From positions 248,001 through 312,000 of the forward strand of contig OZ025808.1 of NCBI GenBank assembly GCA_964019425.1: a stretch of 64,000 bases of DNA, read 5' to 3'. The notes under the pieces were generated by a model that did not search any database, was not told where the DNA came from, and saw only the letters and a list, made by a program, of their open reading frames with translations. Positions 10,376-21,975 of the stretch are shown here, piece after piece; the stretch's first letter is position 1, and each line of letters begins with the position of its first letter. A program made the position numbers and the translations under genes. The DNA comes from Flectonema sp. DT1601 (taxonomy: Eukaryota > Euglenozoa > Diplonemea > Diplonemida > Diplonemidae).

Positions 10376-10759
10376 TTCTTTCAAATACTACCGAGGAATT
10401 TTAGACACTACTACCGAGGGTGTATCTGACTGTGGTATAAAGTAGAATTAAGAAAGAAAAAAAAAAAAAAAAAAAAAAACTCTTAACACAAATTTTAAGA
10501 TATTTCACTCTCTCTCATCGCCATTAGATATTTGTGTTGAACCTGTGAACCTGTGAAGGAAGGGTGATAACGAAGACACAAAAATGACTTAACGCAATTC
10601 ACAGTGATGAGACAGAAGTAACATCCCTCGACAGTGTGTAAATTATAACAAAAAAATAATAACAAATTCAGATTTCTGTGGTTTAAATTAGTATTCGATT
10701 CCCTATTAGGACTTAAGCTACGGATTTATTAATTTAATTAACTCATTTTGTAAGTACTA
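10376..10759. other. Leader and intergenic region
   Basis: Contains the repeated leader element (two copies of ACTACCGAGG on the plus strand, 10387-10425), an A-run at 10458-10479 and a small tandem GTTCACAG/GTTCAAC near 10540. No gene seen. Confidence 0.5.
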
Positions 10760-13204
10760 CTAGGCTGGTTTCATACTTCTCTTGCCTTTCTTCTTGTGGA
10801 TGTATTCTGGTGGTACATATAGACCACATGTCAGACGGCATTCCACAACCACTTTTATGCATTCATCGCTTGATAATAAAAGTTTAAAGTGAGGTGATCG
10901 CATAACTGGTGCGGTGTTTGAATTGGTTAGCTTCCCCTCAAGTAAACGCTTGGCTTCAACTACCCGTTGTTCCCTCTGGACAGCTCTCTGTTTTTCAACC
11001 CATTTCTCTAATTCCACAGAGTAGTTTCGAGAGCGTTCGTGCATTATTTTAACGAGAGCTTTATGGCAAACCTCTGGTGAAGTTATCGGTCGTTTTTGTA
11101 TCAAATTTAATTTCTCCGATAACTCCTCCAATTCGTTATCAGGCAGCCTGTCTGCTCCAATTTTTGCCAAATACTCTAAGCACTGTTCCCTTCGTTGTTT
11201 TCCTGCACCTTCTTCCATTGAACAGAATGAATTCGATACTGGAACAGGTGTTGATATTGGAGTAGATTTCCCTTTTTTTTTCTTAGATTTCGGTGCTATT
11301 TGTGGTTCTGGTTGCTTTTCCAATTCTGAAGGGTTGTTGGGGACCATGATCGCTAATGGGAGATCGATGAATCCCCTGGGAACAGGATTATCACATTTAA
11401 TTCCCTTAAATATCGCAAAATGTCTAATCTCCCTCCTGACAGAAACGACGCTGCTGACAGTGGTGTGTTGTCCTTTGCAGAGTTTTTCTTCACAGACTCT
11501 GAACTGAAGTACTAATAAATTAAGTTGAGCCACCCTTCGACTAATTAGTTTTCTGATAGTCGATTGAGCCTTACGAACTCCACTTATGTATTGGGTGATT
11601 CTAGTACGAACGTTTTGAATTCTTTTTACGTCTTCAAGGAAGAGCGTTATAACGTCAGAACTGTTTTTATAAAATACCCGAACCCGCCTCATCTTCCAAA
11701 ATTGAATTAATCTCTTTATCCTAATTACAGCGCGAGCTCTCTTCAAACGATGCGATAAAACATGAGGAAGGAATAAGACACGTAACTTCTGAATGGCTGT
11801 AATTTTGTTTCTTGCTGTCAGTCGTTTCTGTTTCAAAGCATCAGCCGCCTCTTCAAACCTACCGGCTGCGATGGTTTGTAGTACGAAGATTAACCAAATC
11901 TTTTGAAGAGGAATTATTTTATTTATTTCCGCTTTCTTCCTTGCCTCCACAGCATGCTTTACTTTATCTTCACATACACGTCCCATCAATCGGAGGTTGG
12001 CCGCGTATTGTTGATCAAGTTTTTCTTTGCGAAGTCTGGCCATTTGAGCCTTTTTGTGAGCTGCTTTCTGCTTTATATCTTTGCTTGCTGAAATATTTTC
12101 AACTATCCTGGCAACAGAGCGCAGAGTATTTACTTTTTTTACGACATTACGAAAAACTGTTTTTGCTAAAGTGACATTTCCGGTGCTGCTGTCGGGTTCT
12201 TCAGAGGCTTCGAAGTGCGCTGCGGCGGGTTTTTTTTGTTCTTTGTCGGGTTGCTTTGTGTGTTTGGTAGATTTATTAGGTTTTTCTCGAATCGCAGCAG
12301 GTGGTGCTGTGACGGGTCGTACTTTTGGTAGTTTCCTTAACGAGGCAACTGCTGTGAGCTCTTCCTCAGGACAGTCGTCAACTGATGAAGAGATCGAGGC
12401 CCTAAGCGGATCATGAAATCGATATTTCAATTCCTGACCAGCTCTTATCAAGTCAGCCAATAACATCACCGTCTGTTGATGATCTGCATCTCGACATCCA
12501 ACTTCTCTAACTAATTTCATTGAATCTTCAAACTTGTCAAAGTCATTCTCACTCTTCTTTGAATATAATAAAAGTGAACTATCAATTAATTTATTATTCA
12601 TCTTCGCTGTTTGCTCTGAGATGTGTGTTACAGGATGAACAGCAACTGTCGGATTGCATTTCGGATTCTGATTTCGTTTTCGAGGAGCACTCAGTGATGA
12701 TAAGACTCTTTTACGTTGGATAATATTATCATTTGGTTGAGGGAGATCTGCTGCTTTTCTTTTTGCTATGCAACAGGGGCAGTGTTGATGACGTGGAGAT
12801 GCAGTGTTTGTTGGTGATGTGTTTGAGTTAGCTTTAAAGGAGGGGGATCCAAGAGGCGATCCGGATCGAAGCATCGCAACTGCTGGTTTTGGAAACCCAC
12901 CTTGAGTTGATCCTCCAAAAGACCGTGCGTATCTTCCTGCTGCTTCTCTTCTTGATTGATGCGAGTTAGTCTTGGTGTTGTCATTATTAAGGTACTCAAC
13001 GACTTCTCTGGTTGCTACTACTTTGCCACTTGCTGGTCTTCGTTGCTCTAATTTTCGTTTATTTGGTAGGTAGTCAAATACATTTTGAAATCCTCCCCCA
13101 CCTCCATACTTTGATCTTTGCTTTTCTCTCTTTACAACTCTCGATTGATTTGTTTCACAGACGATGTCGATAACCGGTGTTGATATGTGATATACGTGTT
13201 TCAT
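10760..13204 (-). CDS. Basic coiled-coil protein with IQ-like helices
   Basis: An 814-residue single-exon protein. The N-terminal 300 residues are low in complexity, with one short CPCC cluster. Residues about 365-440 form a long charged helix. Residues about 440-590 contain repeats resembling IQ/HEAT-like helices (LQKIWLIFVLQTI; AIQKLRVLFLPHVL; RAVIRIKRLIQFWKMRR; RKLISRRVAQLNLLVL), such as are found in myosin-neck and cilium-associated proteins that bind calmodulin. Strict IQxxxRGxxxR motifs are not present, so calmodulin binding is uncertain. The C-terminus is basic (KKKGKRSMKPA). A splice acceptor (CCCGACAG) lies 8 nt upstream of the ATG. No named family is recognised. Confidence 0.7.
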   Translation of the reverse strand: MKHVYHISTPVIDIVCETNQSRVVKREKQRSKYGGGGGFQNVFDYLPNKRKLEQRRPASGKVVATREVVEYLNNDNTKTNSHQSRREAAGRYARSFGGSTQGGFPKPAVAMLRSGSPLGSPSFKANSNTSPTNTASPRHQHCPCCIAKRKAADLPQPNDNIIQRKRVLSSLSAPRKRNQNPKCNPTVAVHPVTHISEQTAKMNNKLIDSSLLLYSKKSENDFDKFEDSMKLVREVGCRDADHQQTVMLLADLIRAGQELKYRFHDPLRASISSSVDDCPEEELTAVASLRKLPKVRPVTAPPAAIREKPNKSTKHTKQPDKEQKKPAAAHFEASEEPDSSTGNVTLAKTVFRNVVKKVNTLRSVARIVENISASKDIKQKAAHKKAQMARLRKEKLDQQYAANLRLMGRVCEDKVKHAVEARKKAEINKIIPLQKIWLIFVLQTIAAGRFEEAADALKQKRLTARNKITAIQKLRVLFLPHVLSHRLKRARAVIRIKRLIQFWKMRRVRVFYKNSSDVITLFLEDVKRIQNVRTRITQYISGVRKAQSTIRKLISRRVAQLNLLVLQFRVCEEKLCKGQHTTVSSVVSVRREIRHFAIFKGIKCDNPVPRGFIDLPLAIMVPNNPSELEKQPEPQIAPKSKKKKGKSTPISTPVPVSNSFCSMEEGAGKQRREQCLEYLAKIGADRLPDNELEELSEKLNLIQKRPITSPEVCHKALVKIMHERSRNYSVELEKWVEKQRAVQREQRVVEAKRLLEGKLTNSNTAPVMRSPHFKLLLSSDECIKVVVECRLTCGLYVPPEYIHKKKGKRSMKPA

Positions 13205-13461
13205 CTACAACACTGTCGGGGAGTGAATTGTTTGGTAGTTTTTTTTTTTTTTTTTTTCAAAATTAAAAAAACCACTCTATAAAAAAAATCATAATCATCT
13301 GTGTATAAGTCATTGAAACAGAAAGAAAACATAATACATAATCTCCGCTACAGAGCAAGCTGCTGTGACGATTATCCATTTAATCACTTTGAGTGATATT
13401 TATCATACTGATAGTATATTGATGTAAAAATTTTCATTCAGACATAGCTAACAGATTCTTT

Positions 13462-15236
13462 CTAATGAAAGGTAGTGTTGCTGTCGACTGATTCTAATTC
13501 CATCATAGCTGCTTCGTATACTTTGGCTCGATACTCCCATGATTTCAGTATCTGGATTAGTGGTTTTTTTGTTTTTATGTACGAATTAAAACTATTCAGA
13601 TAAAAAACCTTTATGTTGTGTTGATCACAGACAGTATTACTGGAGGCACAGGGACATAGATATCTCTGACTTTCGTCGGTGCAATAAAAAAATAAATAAA
13701 ACAAACCGTTCGCAACATGATGGCCATACTTCGATTACGAGAGTCACCACCAAGGAATCTATCGTGTGCTGCAGCACCTCTAATTTGCATCAAATTCACA
13801 AATCGGGCATCGGATTTCAATTTTCGTAAACGAGCCACCAATTGAATTCGACCATCCTGAGTTGCTAATTCATCTTCGGAAGCGAAAACTGCTATTTTTG
13901 ACCAATCGATAGTTTCATTAAAGGGAGGTACACTAGTCACAATACCTTTTGATAAGTACGTATCATCACCACTGAGTGGTGTAAGTGTACCTGGTTCTAC
14001 AATCACAGGTATACATCCTAACCATAATGCTTCAGTCAGCCTGTAGGAGTGGAAACCCCATCCTCGTATTATTGGACAGAACGTAGCTGATTTCATTTCC
14101 GAAACGTACAAATCAGCTGATTCACCTTTATATAAAGTTGGAGCTCTCAGACTGTGACCCTTTTTTTTAAACGTTGGTAGAAACCCGTCTTGCGCGGCTC
14201 TCATAGTTTCAGATTTGCATTCTTTTTTAAGTTTAAAATATTTTTTTGCGGGTCTACGAGCTCTCCTGTTGTGTCTTGTCAATCCACTTTTATGTCTACG
14301 AGTTTTATCATAGCAATAAACCCAAACATGAATATCACTAGCCATCTCCCGTAGATATCTTATTTTATACCTTGGAGAAACGATAGTGTATGTAGCTCCA
14401 GAGAAAAAAAGTAAATTTTCTCTCTCTGAAGATTTTTCAATTTGACCACTACTGTTTGCAGATTGGACTATTTTTGGTAACGGAACTTGCAAATCAACAA
14501 ACTTTTGATAAGCCTCCGAAGTGGTACTGCTTCTAATGGGAAGCATACCATAATTGGGATAATACTTCTCTTCATCAATCCCGTAATCACAGAGAGAGAG
14601 AGAGACGTGATTTAGTCCCCAAGTACTTCTTCCCTTGACTGTTTCATTTATTATATCACCTCCAGGCAGCCAAGCTTGGAATGGTGGACTGGCATATATG
14701 GCATGGTCTGTTAGAAGGTAGTGCCAGGGATATCCAAATGGACCAGCATGGTTGCCAAATAAAAGTGTGTCAACTCCCATAAAAAATAAACAAGCATCAT
14801 TAACATCAGTTTCCGTTGATGACATCTCTTTAAGTCTATCATGGATCATTCCAAATAAGTCTGTGCTTCCATTTTGAATATGGAGATAACTAAAGACTTT
14901 GAAATTAGTTGCGCATTTCTTCTTGTGAACGTAGCACCTTGGTGCTGAAATACTGGAACCTCTGGTGGTAGCATTTTTGGTGCAAAATAAGCCCCATCTA
15001 TTTTCTCCCTCTCCACCGGTCTCAACTAAGTCAAGTAGGGATAAGAGTTCTTTTGTGTCTTCTTCAATATTCGGGTGGGTTACGTAATTTTCAATTTCAG
15101 TTCTAGAGTAGAATTGTTGTAAATGAGTTCCCCCGTGGTGGCCTCCTTCTGTAACATCAATAAATACAAAATTAATGATAACAGTTATTGCAATCACAAT
15201 AAATACTATTGAGAGTCCCTCACGCCTCCGTAACAT
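13462..15236 (-). CDS. Exostosin-type glycosyltransferase (GT47), type II membrane protein
   Basis: Two exons, join(13462..13551, 13707..15236), 539 residues. The ATG at 15236 (MLRRREGLS) gives a short basic cytosolic end followed by a signal anchor (about residues 8-28), typical of Golgi glycosyltransferases. The lumenal part has exostosin hallmarks: a YVHKKK...FKVFSYL N-terminal core, DACLFFMG, VPLPKI, and the conserved KSATFCPIIRGWGFHSYRL followed by TEALWLGCIPVIVE. The intron 13552-13706 has donor GTTTGT and acceptor AATCCAG. Splicing replaces a frame that runs to an early stop by ILKSWEYRAKVYEAA at the end. Family members transfer GlcA, GlcNAc, Gal or Xyl to glycans; the sugar here is not predictable. 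Confidence 0.9.
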
Positions 15237-15251
15237 GTGACCAGCTGACAA

Positions 15252-16090
15252 CCTTGCCGGGTCATATGTCGGGGGGTGTGTTGCGACTATTTTAAAAAGA
15301 AAATTAATATTATACGAAAAGTACCTTTACAAACTGTCCAATAAAGGCCAATGAAGAGATTTTTTTTTTTTTTTTTTTTTTTTCTTCTTTTTTCCCATGT
15401 ACGAGATTTCCCCTGTGTTTGCTGCGTTCATATTTTTTTGCATCGTTTTTTTTTTTTTATTCCATTCATGGAGGATGTCAGCGATCAGGAATCACTGTAC
15501 AACCTGATATCTCGATTCCTTCTTTTTTTTTTTTTTTTATTCCTCCTTGCATAAACTCTATTCGTAGTCAGTACATGCAGGCTGTCCAGCAACCACAGCT
15601 GCGTCCGACGAACAACCCACAGACTCCAGGCGATCGATAAATTGTTTTCACAAAACAAAAAAAACTCAATTTTAAAACAAAAAAAAAAAAAAAAAAAATT
15701 CAAAAAAAAGAGGATGACAACCTTCTTTAAGTCAAATCGAGAAAGAGGAAAGCAAAACAACAAAAAGTCTACAAAAGCAGGCAAGGCATAGGGGAAGACC
15801 GCTTTTGGGAGAGAAAAAACAAAAATACTGTATGCCACACAAAGTAATTCTATCTTTTTTTTTATATTCTTTTTTAAAAAATCTCAGCTAAGTTCTAAAT
15901 AACAGTACGGCAATCTAATTCAAATTTTTGGAGGGGAATTGAGAAGGGGAGAAGAATAAAAATAGGGGACTTGGGTTAAGGGGAGGACCGGGGGGAAAGT
16001 AAACCTCATTTCCTTTTCCTACGAATTACTAACAGACTTAGAAAGCAAAACAAGGAAAAAAAGGTTAAAAGTTACAATGATGCTCTCGAT
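15252..16090. other. Intergenic, long T and A runs
   Basis: T-runs at 15360-15382, 15448-15458 and 15522-15539, an A-run at 15680-15698, and a G/A-rich patch at 15935-16000. No gene supported. Confidence 0.5.
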
Positions 16091-18922
16091 TTACTTGTGC
16101 ATCCATATCCCCAACAAGAAGGTTTTGTGAACCTCTTCAAGCTGGAAGAACAAATATCTACTTAAACGGTAGCACGCACGTCATTAAAACGAATGCAGAC
16201 AAACAACGAAACTCACAGCGTTCTCCTCAAGGCAGACATGTTCACATATTTGCTTTTTCAACCTGTTTATTTATTCATTTTAGATTGCCACAAATATAAA
16301 AACATTAACCCTGTTAAAAAAAAAAAACCCCCCCCCAAACACCCACAAGGTAAACAAACAACAATAAACAATACACACTATTGCAGCCGCATCAGCAAAT
16401 CCGAGTTTACGAAGCTCCTCAGCACAGGCACGAGCGCGAGCCATTTTATCGGTGTCGTCAAGTCCTTTGAGAGAGTCCAGGGATGATGTTGAAGCATTTA
16501 AAATATTATTTGAAGTGCTGAGTGGAATGGCCACCTTTGGTTCTTTGGTGTTGATACTGACAGGACGAACCTTAGTAAGTAGACGCTTTCTGTCTGATGT
16601 CGAAACTGAAGAACGAGCTGTTGGAGATGACACGGGATTCTCCTTCACCCTTCGAATTGGTAACGAAGTCGATCCATTCCACTGCGGGTGTTGGAATTGT
16701 CTTTTAGATGTCACTGGTACATTCTTCGGGTCTTCTTTACGCTCTTTGGTTTCTTTAATGTCCTTATCTTTTCCTGCATTAATTGCCACAGATCCAGCAG
16801 AAGGTAAACTACACCCACCTCTCATAGTCGATGTTAACACTCGACATCTACCTGGAGAATCTCGAGTAGCTTGAGGAGAACCACCACTACTAACACCAAC
16901 CCTTTTAACTATTGAAACTCTACTACTACTCGGTGTTCCTGAAGAAGGTGATCGACGAGTATTACCAGCTGTTGGTGAAAGAGTTCTGGTGACATTACTG
17001 CCGACAGTTTTTGTGGAAAATCCGCTGAGTTGTCTGCTGACTCTCTTCGTATCACGAGATGAGTCTCTCGTTGTGATGTCTGGTTTACGACTCGTGCTGT
17101 GAGCTACTCTTCTTAGTCGCATACTTTCACCAGTAGCAGGGGATTTGGTATGTCTCGAAGCAGAAGGAGTACCAACAGGTGAACTATTATTTATAATAAC
17201 TTTATCTGGTGTACCTACAACAGTCTTTTGAACAATTCGTTGAGGTGATGCCACCCTTCGAGTACTCACACGCGGAGTGTGAGTCAACGATTCCAATTCC
17301 TGAAAGACCTGCTGTCTCAAACTGTCTGAGTTAGTCCCCTGAGTTGGAGTGTTGGTTTTTGATAATTCCTTCTTTCGCCGACGAGCGCTTTCCAGTTTTG
17401 TTAAAGCACTCGAACTCGAAAGACATGATGAAACAACTTCCTTACAATGTCTTAGTGGAGATCCACCTCCTACGTCATTTGTCTTTTGATCGAAAGTATC
17501 ATTAGCAACTTCAATTATTTCTTGATTAGCGTTCAATAATATAACACTGGCATCAGCCTCTAGAACAGTTGCTGGAGTGCCTGGTTCAATTTCAGTAATT
17601 TGAAGTCGTGAAATATTATTCTCATCCTCTGGTGCAATAGGAAGGGTTACGTCAGGTTGATCAGAGACACTCAAAGAGTTAGGAGAAGGAACTGACTCTA
17701 CAGGTAACACAACGGTTGGTGTTGTTGAGCGACTCTCAACCTCAACCGAAGCGGCCCTCGAATTTGATGTCGCGGATGCCCCACGTGAAGTGGTCCTACT
17801 CCGTCTGTCACTTGAGTGTGACATTCTTTTAGCTGCCATCTCAACAGATTGTTCATTCGATTCCTTAGAACTATTTGAGATGCGTTGTTCGCTGGATCGT
17901 TTTTTTTGAGTCATTTCTTCTCTCTTTAAAACTCTTCTTTCAGACAGCGATAGACCCAAAGCTGATGTCTGAGCCCTTCGAGGTGAGGCTTCCCGAGTGG
18001 GTTGACTTCGAACAGTTCGATTTGAAATAAACGAACGTCGCGATGGAGACTGAGGAGGTGACGAGGAACTTTGCTTACGCACAGTTCCTGACTTTGCCGT
18101 CTGCTGTTGCTGTAAGCGCTCTGACAGTGATAGAATAAGTGATGATGATTCGTCCCAGGCTTTACGAGGAGTGTTGTTCACAACGGGGTCTCGTTTTTTC
18201 TGAGCGCGTCTCTCAGCGAGTGACATCCCGGAAGAAACACTCATCGACATAGTAGAAATAGTATTCGCATTAGTCGGTGATTGTTCCTTAGCAACAACAC
18301 TCCTCTTTGGCGATTCATCTTTTCCCATTGCCGAGGCTCTCCTTTTTGATGTGCTGTCCAGTGTTGGAGTTGCATTTCCTGGAGGGGATCCTTCACCTCT
18401 CCTTGGTGAGTACTTAGGAGAAGCAAACACTCCAGACATACTCGACCGTCCTGGTGTGTGGGTAGATGATACGACGATTGCTTTACTTTTATCGCAAACA
18501 GATTCATGTTTTTGAAGCCGAACCGGAATAAAAGAACGTTTACAAAACTTACACGGAACCAACTCCAACTGTTGCTGTGGTTGAGGAGAATCTAATATCT
18601 GGAACGAGTCAGTAACTTGTGGATATGGTAAAGGTGCGCTGCCCATTGGAATTGGTGCGAACGCAGGGGATTCAGCAGACGGTGTTTGAGGTGCCTTCCG
18701 TGGGGGTGTTGAGATTGGTGCTGTCGGAGTATTACTTCTCAAGAAATCATTAAAATTATTCATTTCATCAATTCCGTCTATTTTTGACGGCGAAGTCTCA
18801 CACAATTCCGCTAACTTCGGAGGTGTGCTGTCTCCCTCGACTCTCAATCTCGTTTCCATAAACCGATCATTTAATGTCTGTTTTAAGAGCTCTAATTCTT
18901 CCTGCGCCGATATGTCCTTCAT
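16091..18922 (-). CDS. Ser/Thr/Arg-rich protein with a C2HC zinc finger
   Basis: Three exons, join(16091..16141, 16217..16262, 16377..18922), 880 residues. A single C2HC-type zinc finger lies at C124-x2-C127-x11-H139-x3-C143 (PCKFCKRSF...LQKHESVC), the ZC2HC1 type seen in several cilium- and cytoskeleton-linked proteins. The remaining 700 residues are Ser/Pro/Arg-rich and repeat short motifs such as GMSLAERRAQKK, GLSLSERRVLKR and ILSLSERLQQ, possible short linear interaction motifs. The last exons read LKKQICEHVCLEENA and LEEVHKTFLLGIWMHK. Introns have donors GTGTAT and GTGAGT, and the phases match. A short upstream ATG (ATGAAATGA) overlaps the start codon. Confidence 0.8.
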
Positions 18923-19241
18923 TTCATCCCCGCGGTAGGCGGGCGGGCTGTTTATTTTTTTAGTTATACCCCTTTTCCCTTAGCCTGGCTAAAAAAGAAT
19001 GACCCATGACACTTAATAACGACAAAATAACGTACGGTGAATAAATCCAAGTAATCTGGGTAGTTAGAGCTCACCAGATAAGAAAAATGTGAATTATACA
19101 ACACTCCCAACATCAAAATAAAAAGAAAAGTAAGTAATGGCTTTACAAGGGCTGCCAGTATTCACACAAGGTGTTATTAAGAATGCGAAGTTAGCAGAGC
19201 ACTTAAAAATAAATACGACAAACACCTGTGAATACACAAGT
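18923..19241. other. Intergenic, leader region of the zinc-finger gene
   Basis: A GC-rich CCCGCCCGCC leader follows an AAACAG acceptor. A donor-like CTG/GTGAGC further upstream (about 19066-19071) could be the 5' side of a leader intron. Confidence 0.4.
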
Positions 19242-20078
19242 TCATTGAAGACACACACGTCGCCACATCGATGTTAAGTATTTCGGTTTCCAAATCATAA
19301 GACATGCGACAGCTGCAGTGAATGTAATCGCATTAATATTCGAGAACAGATCTGGTTTTCGAACTGGAAGAGGATATTTTTTCGGATCTAAATAATGTAG
19401 ATAAGTATCGACAGCGGTAGGTGACATTAAAGATGATAACGCAACGTGATCTGTACCCGCACATCGAATAGCAGTACTAGACTTTGGCTTCACAGCATCA
19501 ATCAGGATATGATTTTTAGACTCACATGTCACACGAGCTCCTTCACGAAGTACAATTATCATACCGTCAGCTTGATGACCACCATATGAGCAGCAGTTAG
19601 CGTAAAGGTCTGATCCACAAACATACCAAACTTCTACCTTTCTACCGGGTGTTCGGGCTAATAAATACTTGCGAAGCTTTTCTATAGTTTTCGGATGATC
19701 AACAAATGATTTCTGACTCAGCTCCCACGGGCATGCTAACACTTCACTCTGTTGATCTGAAGGGATGACATCACTTATTGTATTTTTTAATAATTCATAT
19801 CTAACTGTTCCTCGAATTGCAACCTTTATTCCCAATTTCCCAGAAACGTACGTTTCGTGAGAAGGGGAGAGGAGTCCACATATTACGTGTTTGCCTTCTT
19901 CTTTAAGTTTTTGTATGCATTTCTTCATCAAGTCTGCATGTTCAGTATGCGGAGGACTGTACGACCCAGTTCCCAGTAATATTACCAACGGCTTATCACT
20001 CTCTTCACAAAGAAGAACTCGACGAACTGCTTCATCCCACATTTCGTAAGCATCTGGAAGGGTGTACTCTACCGACAT
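19242..20078 (-). CDS. NMN/nicotinate-nucleotide adenylyltransferase-like protein with C-terminal membrane anchor
   Basis: A 278-residue single exon. It resembles eukaryotic NMNATs, which make NAD from NMN and ATP: LVILLGTGSYSPPH near residue 31, then a nucleotidyltransferase motif H44-T-E-H47 (usual form HxGH), VWYVCGSDLY around 150-159 and the C-terminal SSTAIR motif (200-205). The HTEH variant has Glu where Gly is normal, so activity may be altered. Residues about 247-263 are hydrophobic and followed by basic residues, suggesting a tail anchor not seen in the soluble enzymes. A probable leader intron lies upstream: donor GTGAGC near 20267 and acceptor TTCAG near 20103. Confidence 0.88.
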   Translation of the reverse strand: MSVEYTLPDAYEMWDEAVRRVLLCEESDKPLVILLGTGSYSPPHTEHADLMKKCIQKLKEEGKHVICGLLSPSHETYVSGKLGIKVAIRGTVRYELLKNTISDVIPSDQQSEVLACPWELSQKSFVDHPKTIEKLRKYLLARTPGRKVEVWYVCGSDLYANCCSYGGHQADGMIIVLREGARVTCESKNHILIDAVKPKSSTAIRCAGTDHVALSSLMSPTAVDTYLHYLDPKKYPLPVRKPDLFSNINAITFTAAVACLMIWKPKYLTSMWRRVCLQ

Positions 20079-20782
20079 GTTTTAGATTCCCTCTGAGCAG
20101 CTGAAGGAATAGCGTCTGACGTAACCTGTAGAAGTAGTGTGTAATTGGAAAAGAAATACTATCACGGGAATGAAGAATTCTTGAGCCTACGAATTTGACC
20201 TCGACAGGCGATGGTAATCGATAGTCAGAAAGAAAGAAGAAATGCGAATCGGATGTGGTAGCTCACCATGCTTTTTCTCCCCCCCTTCTTTCTATCCTTT
20301 GCTTCACAGTTCCTTCTTAGAACAAAATAACCAAAAAAAAGAAAGAAAAAAAAATAGATTTTTACTACTTTTTCGGGGGGAGTTTTTAAAATAAAAATAG
20401 AAAATAAAAATGTTTTTGTCGAGTGCAATACCAGCAAGCAATCGACTAAATGAAAAGAAGGCTAAACGGTTACTGCGCCTAACTATTTGGAAAAGAAAGG
20501 CCGGGGCATGCAGCGGACTGAATGGCGGATGCAGCACACGCAATCACAAACAGACCCGTCAGTTTATTTTATGTTTGGGGTGACTAAATACCAGAACAGT
20601 ATAAGACTATATTAAAACTATGGAAACAAAGTTCTTGGAAAGTTCAAAGCAAGACTTGAATGACGTTGACCTACCCAGAGTACATGCGACCAATAAGTTG
20701 GTTTAAAAAGGAAATAAGTGATACTCTCCTCGTCCCACTAGCTACATCAATCATGTAGAATATATATATATTTTTTTTTTAA
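20079..20782. other. Upstream region of the NMNAT-like gene
   Basis: Holds the probable leader exon of the NMNAT-like gene (ending at a GTGAGC donor) and otherwise A/T runs. No further coding support. Confidence 0.4.
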
Positions 20783-20811
20783 ATAATAATAATAATTATT
20801 ATTATTATTAT
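20783..20811. repeat. Palindromic AAT/ATT microsatellite
   Basis: About five AAT units followed directly by about five ATT units, so the tract is self-complementary. Confidence 0.9.
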
Positions 20812-21442
20812 CTCTAATGAATTACACACGCGCCGTATGAACAAACAGGTAAATAAATTTGCAATTATACGGAAAAACAAACAACTTGATATATCCAAAA
20901 TATCACAAAAGAAAATTCGTAGTGGGAGCACTAATTTAGTTTTGTTGGGCACTGAAACCATTGTCAGACTGTGAGAACCAAAACAATTATTCATAACCAG
21001 TGTGTTCTAGAGGTTTAAATCGCTTGTTAGCACTCCCCGTGACGGTATTAGGCCTTTCCGTTGTACAACTACCTTATCCGAAGACGTTTCGAGGAAAGAT
21101 AAAAAGAGTATTTGATTATAAAAAACGGCAGCCATTTTCTTAAAGGACATCGGTGCCTAAGCAGACAAACAGCTTGCCCCTGAAAAAAACACTAAGTAAT
21201 TGGTTTAAAATAGATTGGTAAAGACGAATATAGACACCAACATCGAGGTGCTAATTTTTTTATCATTTTTTTTTTTTTTTAAAACTATCGATTTTTTTGG
21301 GGGCAATTACGTTCCTTCTTTTAATATTTTTTTTTTATATATAAAGTTGTTTCTGACAACACGAAAGAAGAGGAAGTGGGAAAAGGCAAACAGAAAAGCC
21401 CTTTTAAAAAAAACATAGTGAGATAGGCATTTAAAATATACA

Positions 21443-21560
21443 TTAATTAGTTACCAACCAACGTTGCTGTATAGAATGATTGTTAGGAGACTCACAGCGA
21501 CAGGACCCAAATCTGTAGCATAGATTGTTGAGTTAGCTTCAACAAGAGGGATGTAATAGT
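21443..21560 (-). CDS. Candidate terminal exons with a 29-nt intron
   Basis: An exon segment ending TDLGPVA at 21496 is followed by a 29-nt intron (21467-21495) with donor GTGAGT, a CTAAC branch-like site and TACAG acceptor, then a last exon QRWLVTN and TAA. The upstream exons are not resolved. A diverged version of the same exon end (GTTGAAGCT then CCTGTTGCT and GTGAGT) recurs at 26071-26150, suggesting two related genes or gene remnants. Confidence 0.3.
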
Positions 21561-21975
21561 TAAAATACCTCGTTTTTAATAGGGAAAATAAATTGATAAG
21601 TATAATCGCTATGAACCTTCTTTATACTGACTACAAAGAAAGCTGACACCAAATCAAAACCTATATGAGTGAACGATACTCTTAGCAATTGGAGAGATAA
21701 CAGGTTAATGGGAGGGTGATACTATGATTAAATATAAAGCAACTTGAAACTAGCTTAAACGAATGGGGGAGAGAGAGACATTTCCCTATATACAGCACTG
21801 ACATCACAACACACACTTTATCAAAAAAAAAAAAAAAAAAAAAAACACCCATTCGAAGACAGCTCTGGGTGCTTCAAACACGATAAGTGTGTTATCAGAT
21901 AGCAACTGGATACATAAAAATAGCACGCACTCGGACAAAAGGGGGCCTTAAAGCACCCCGATTGACCACCGAATG

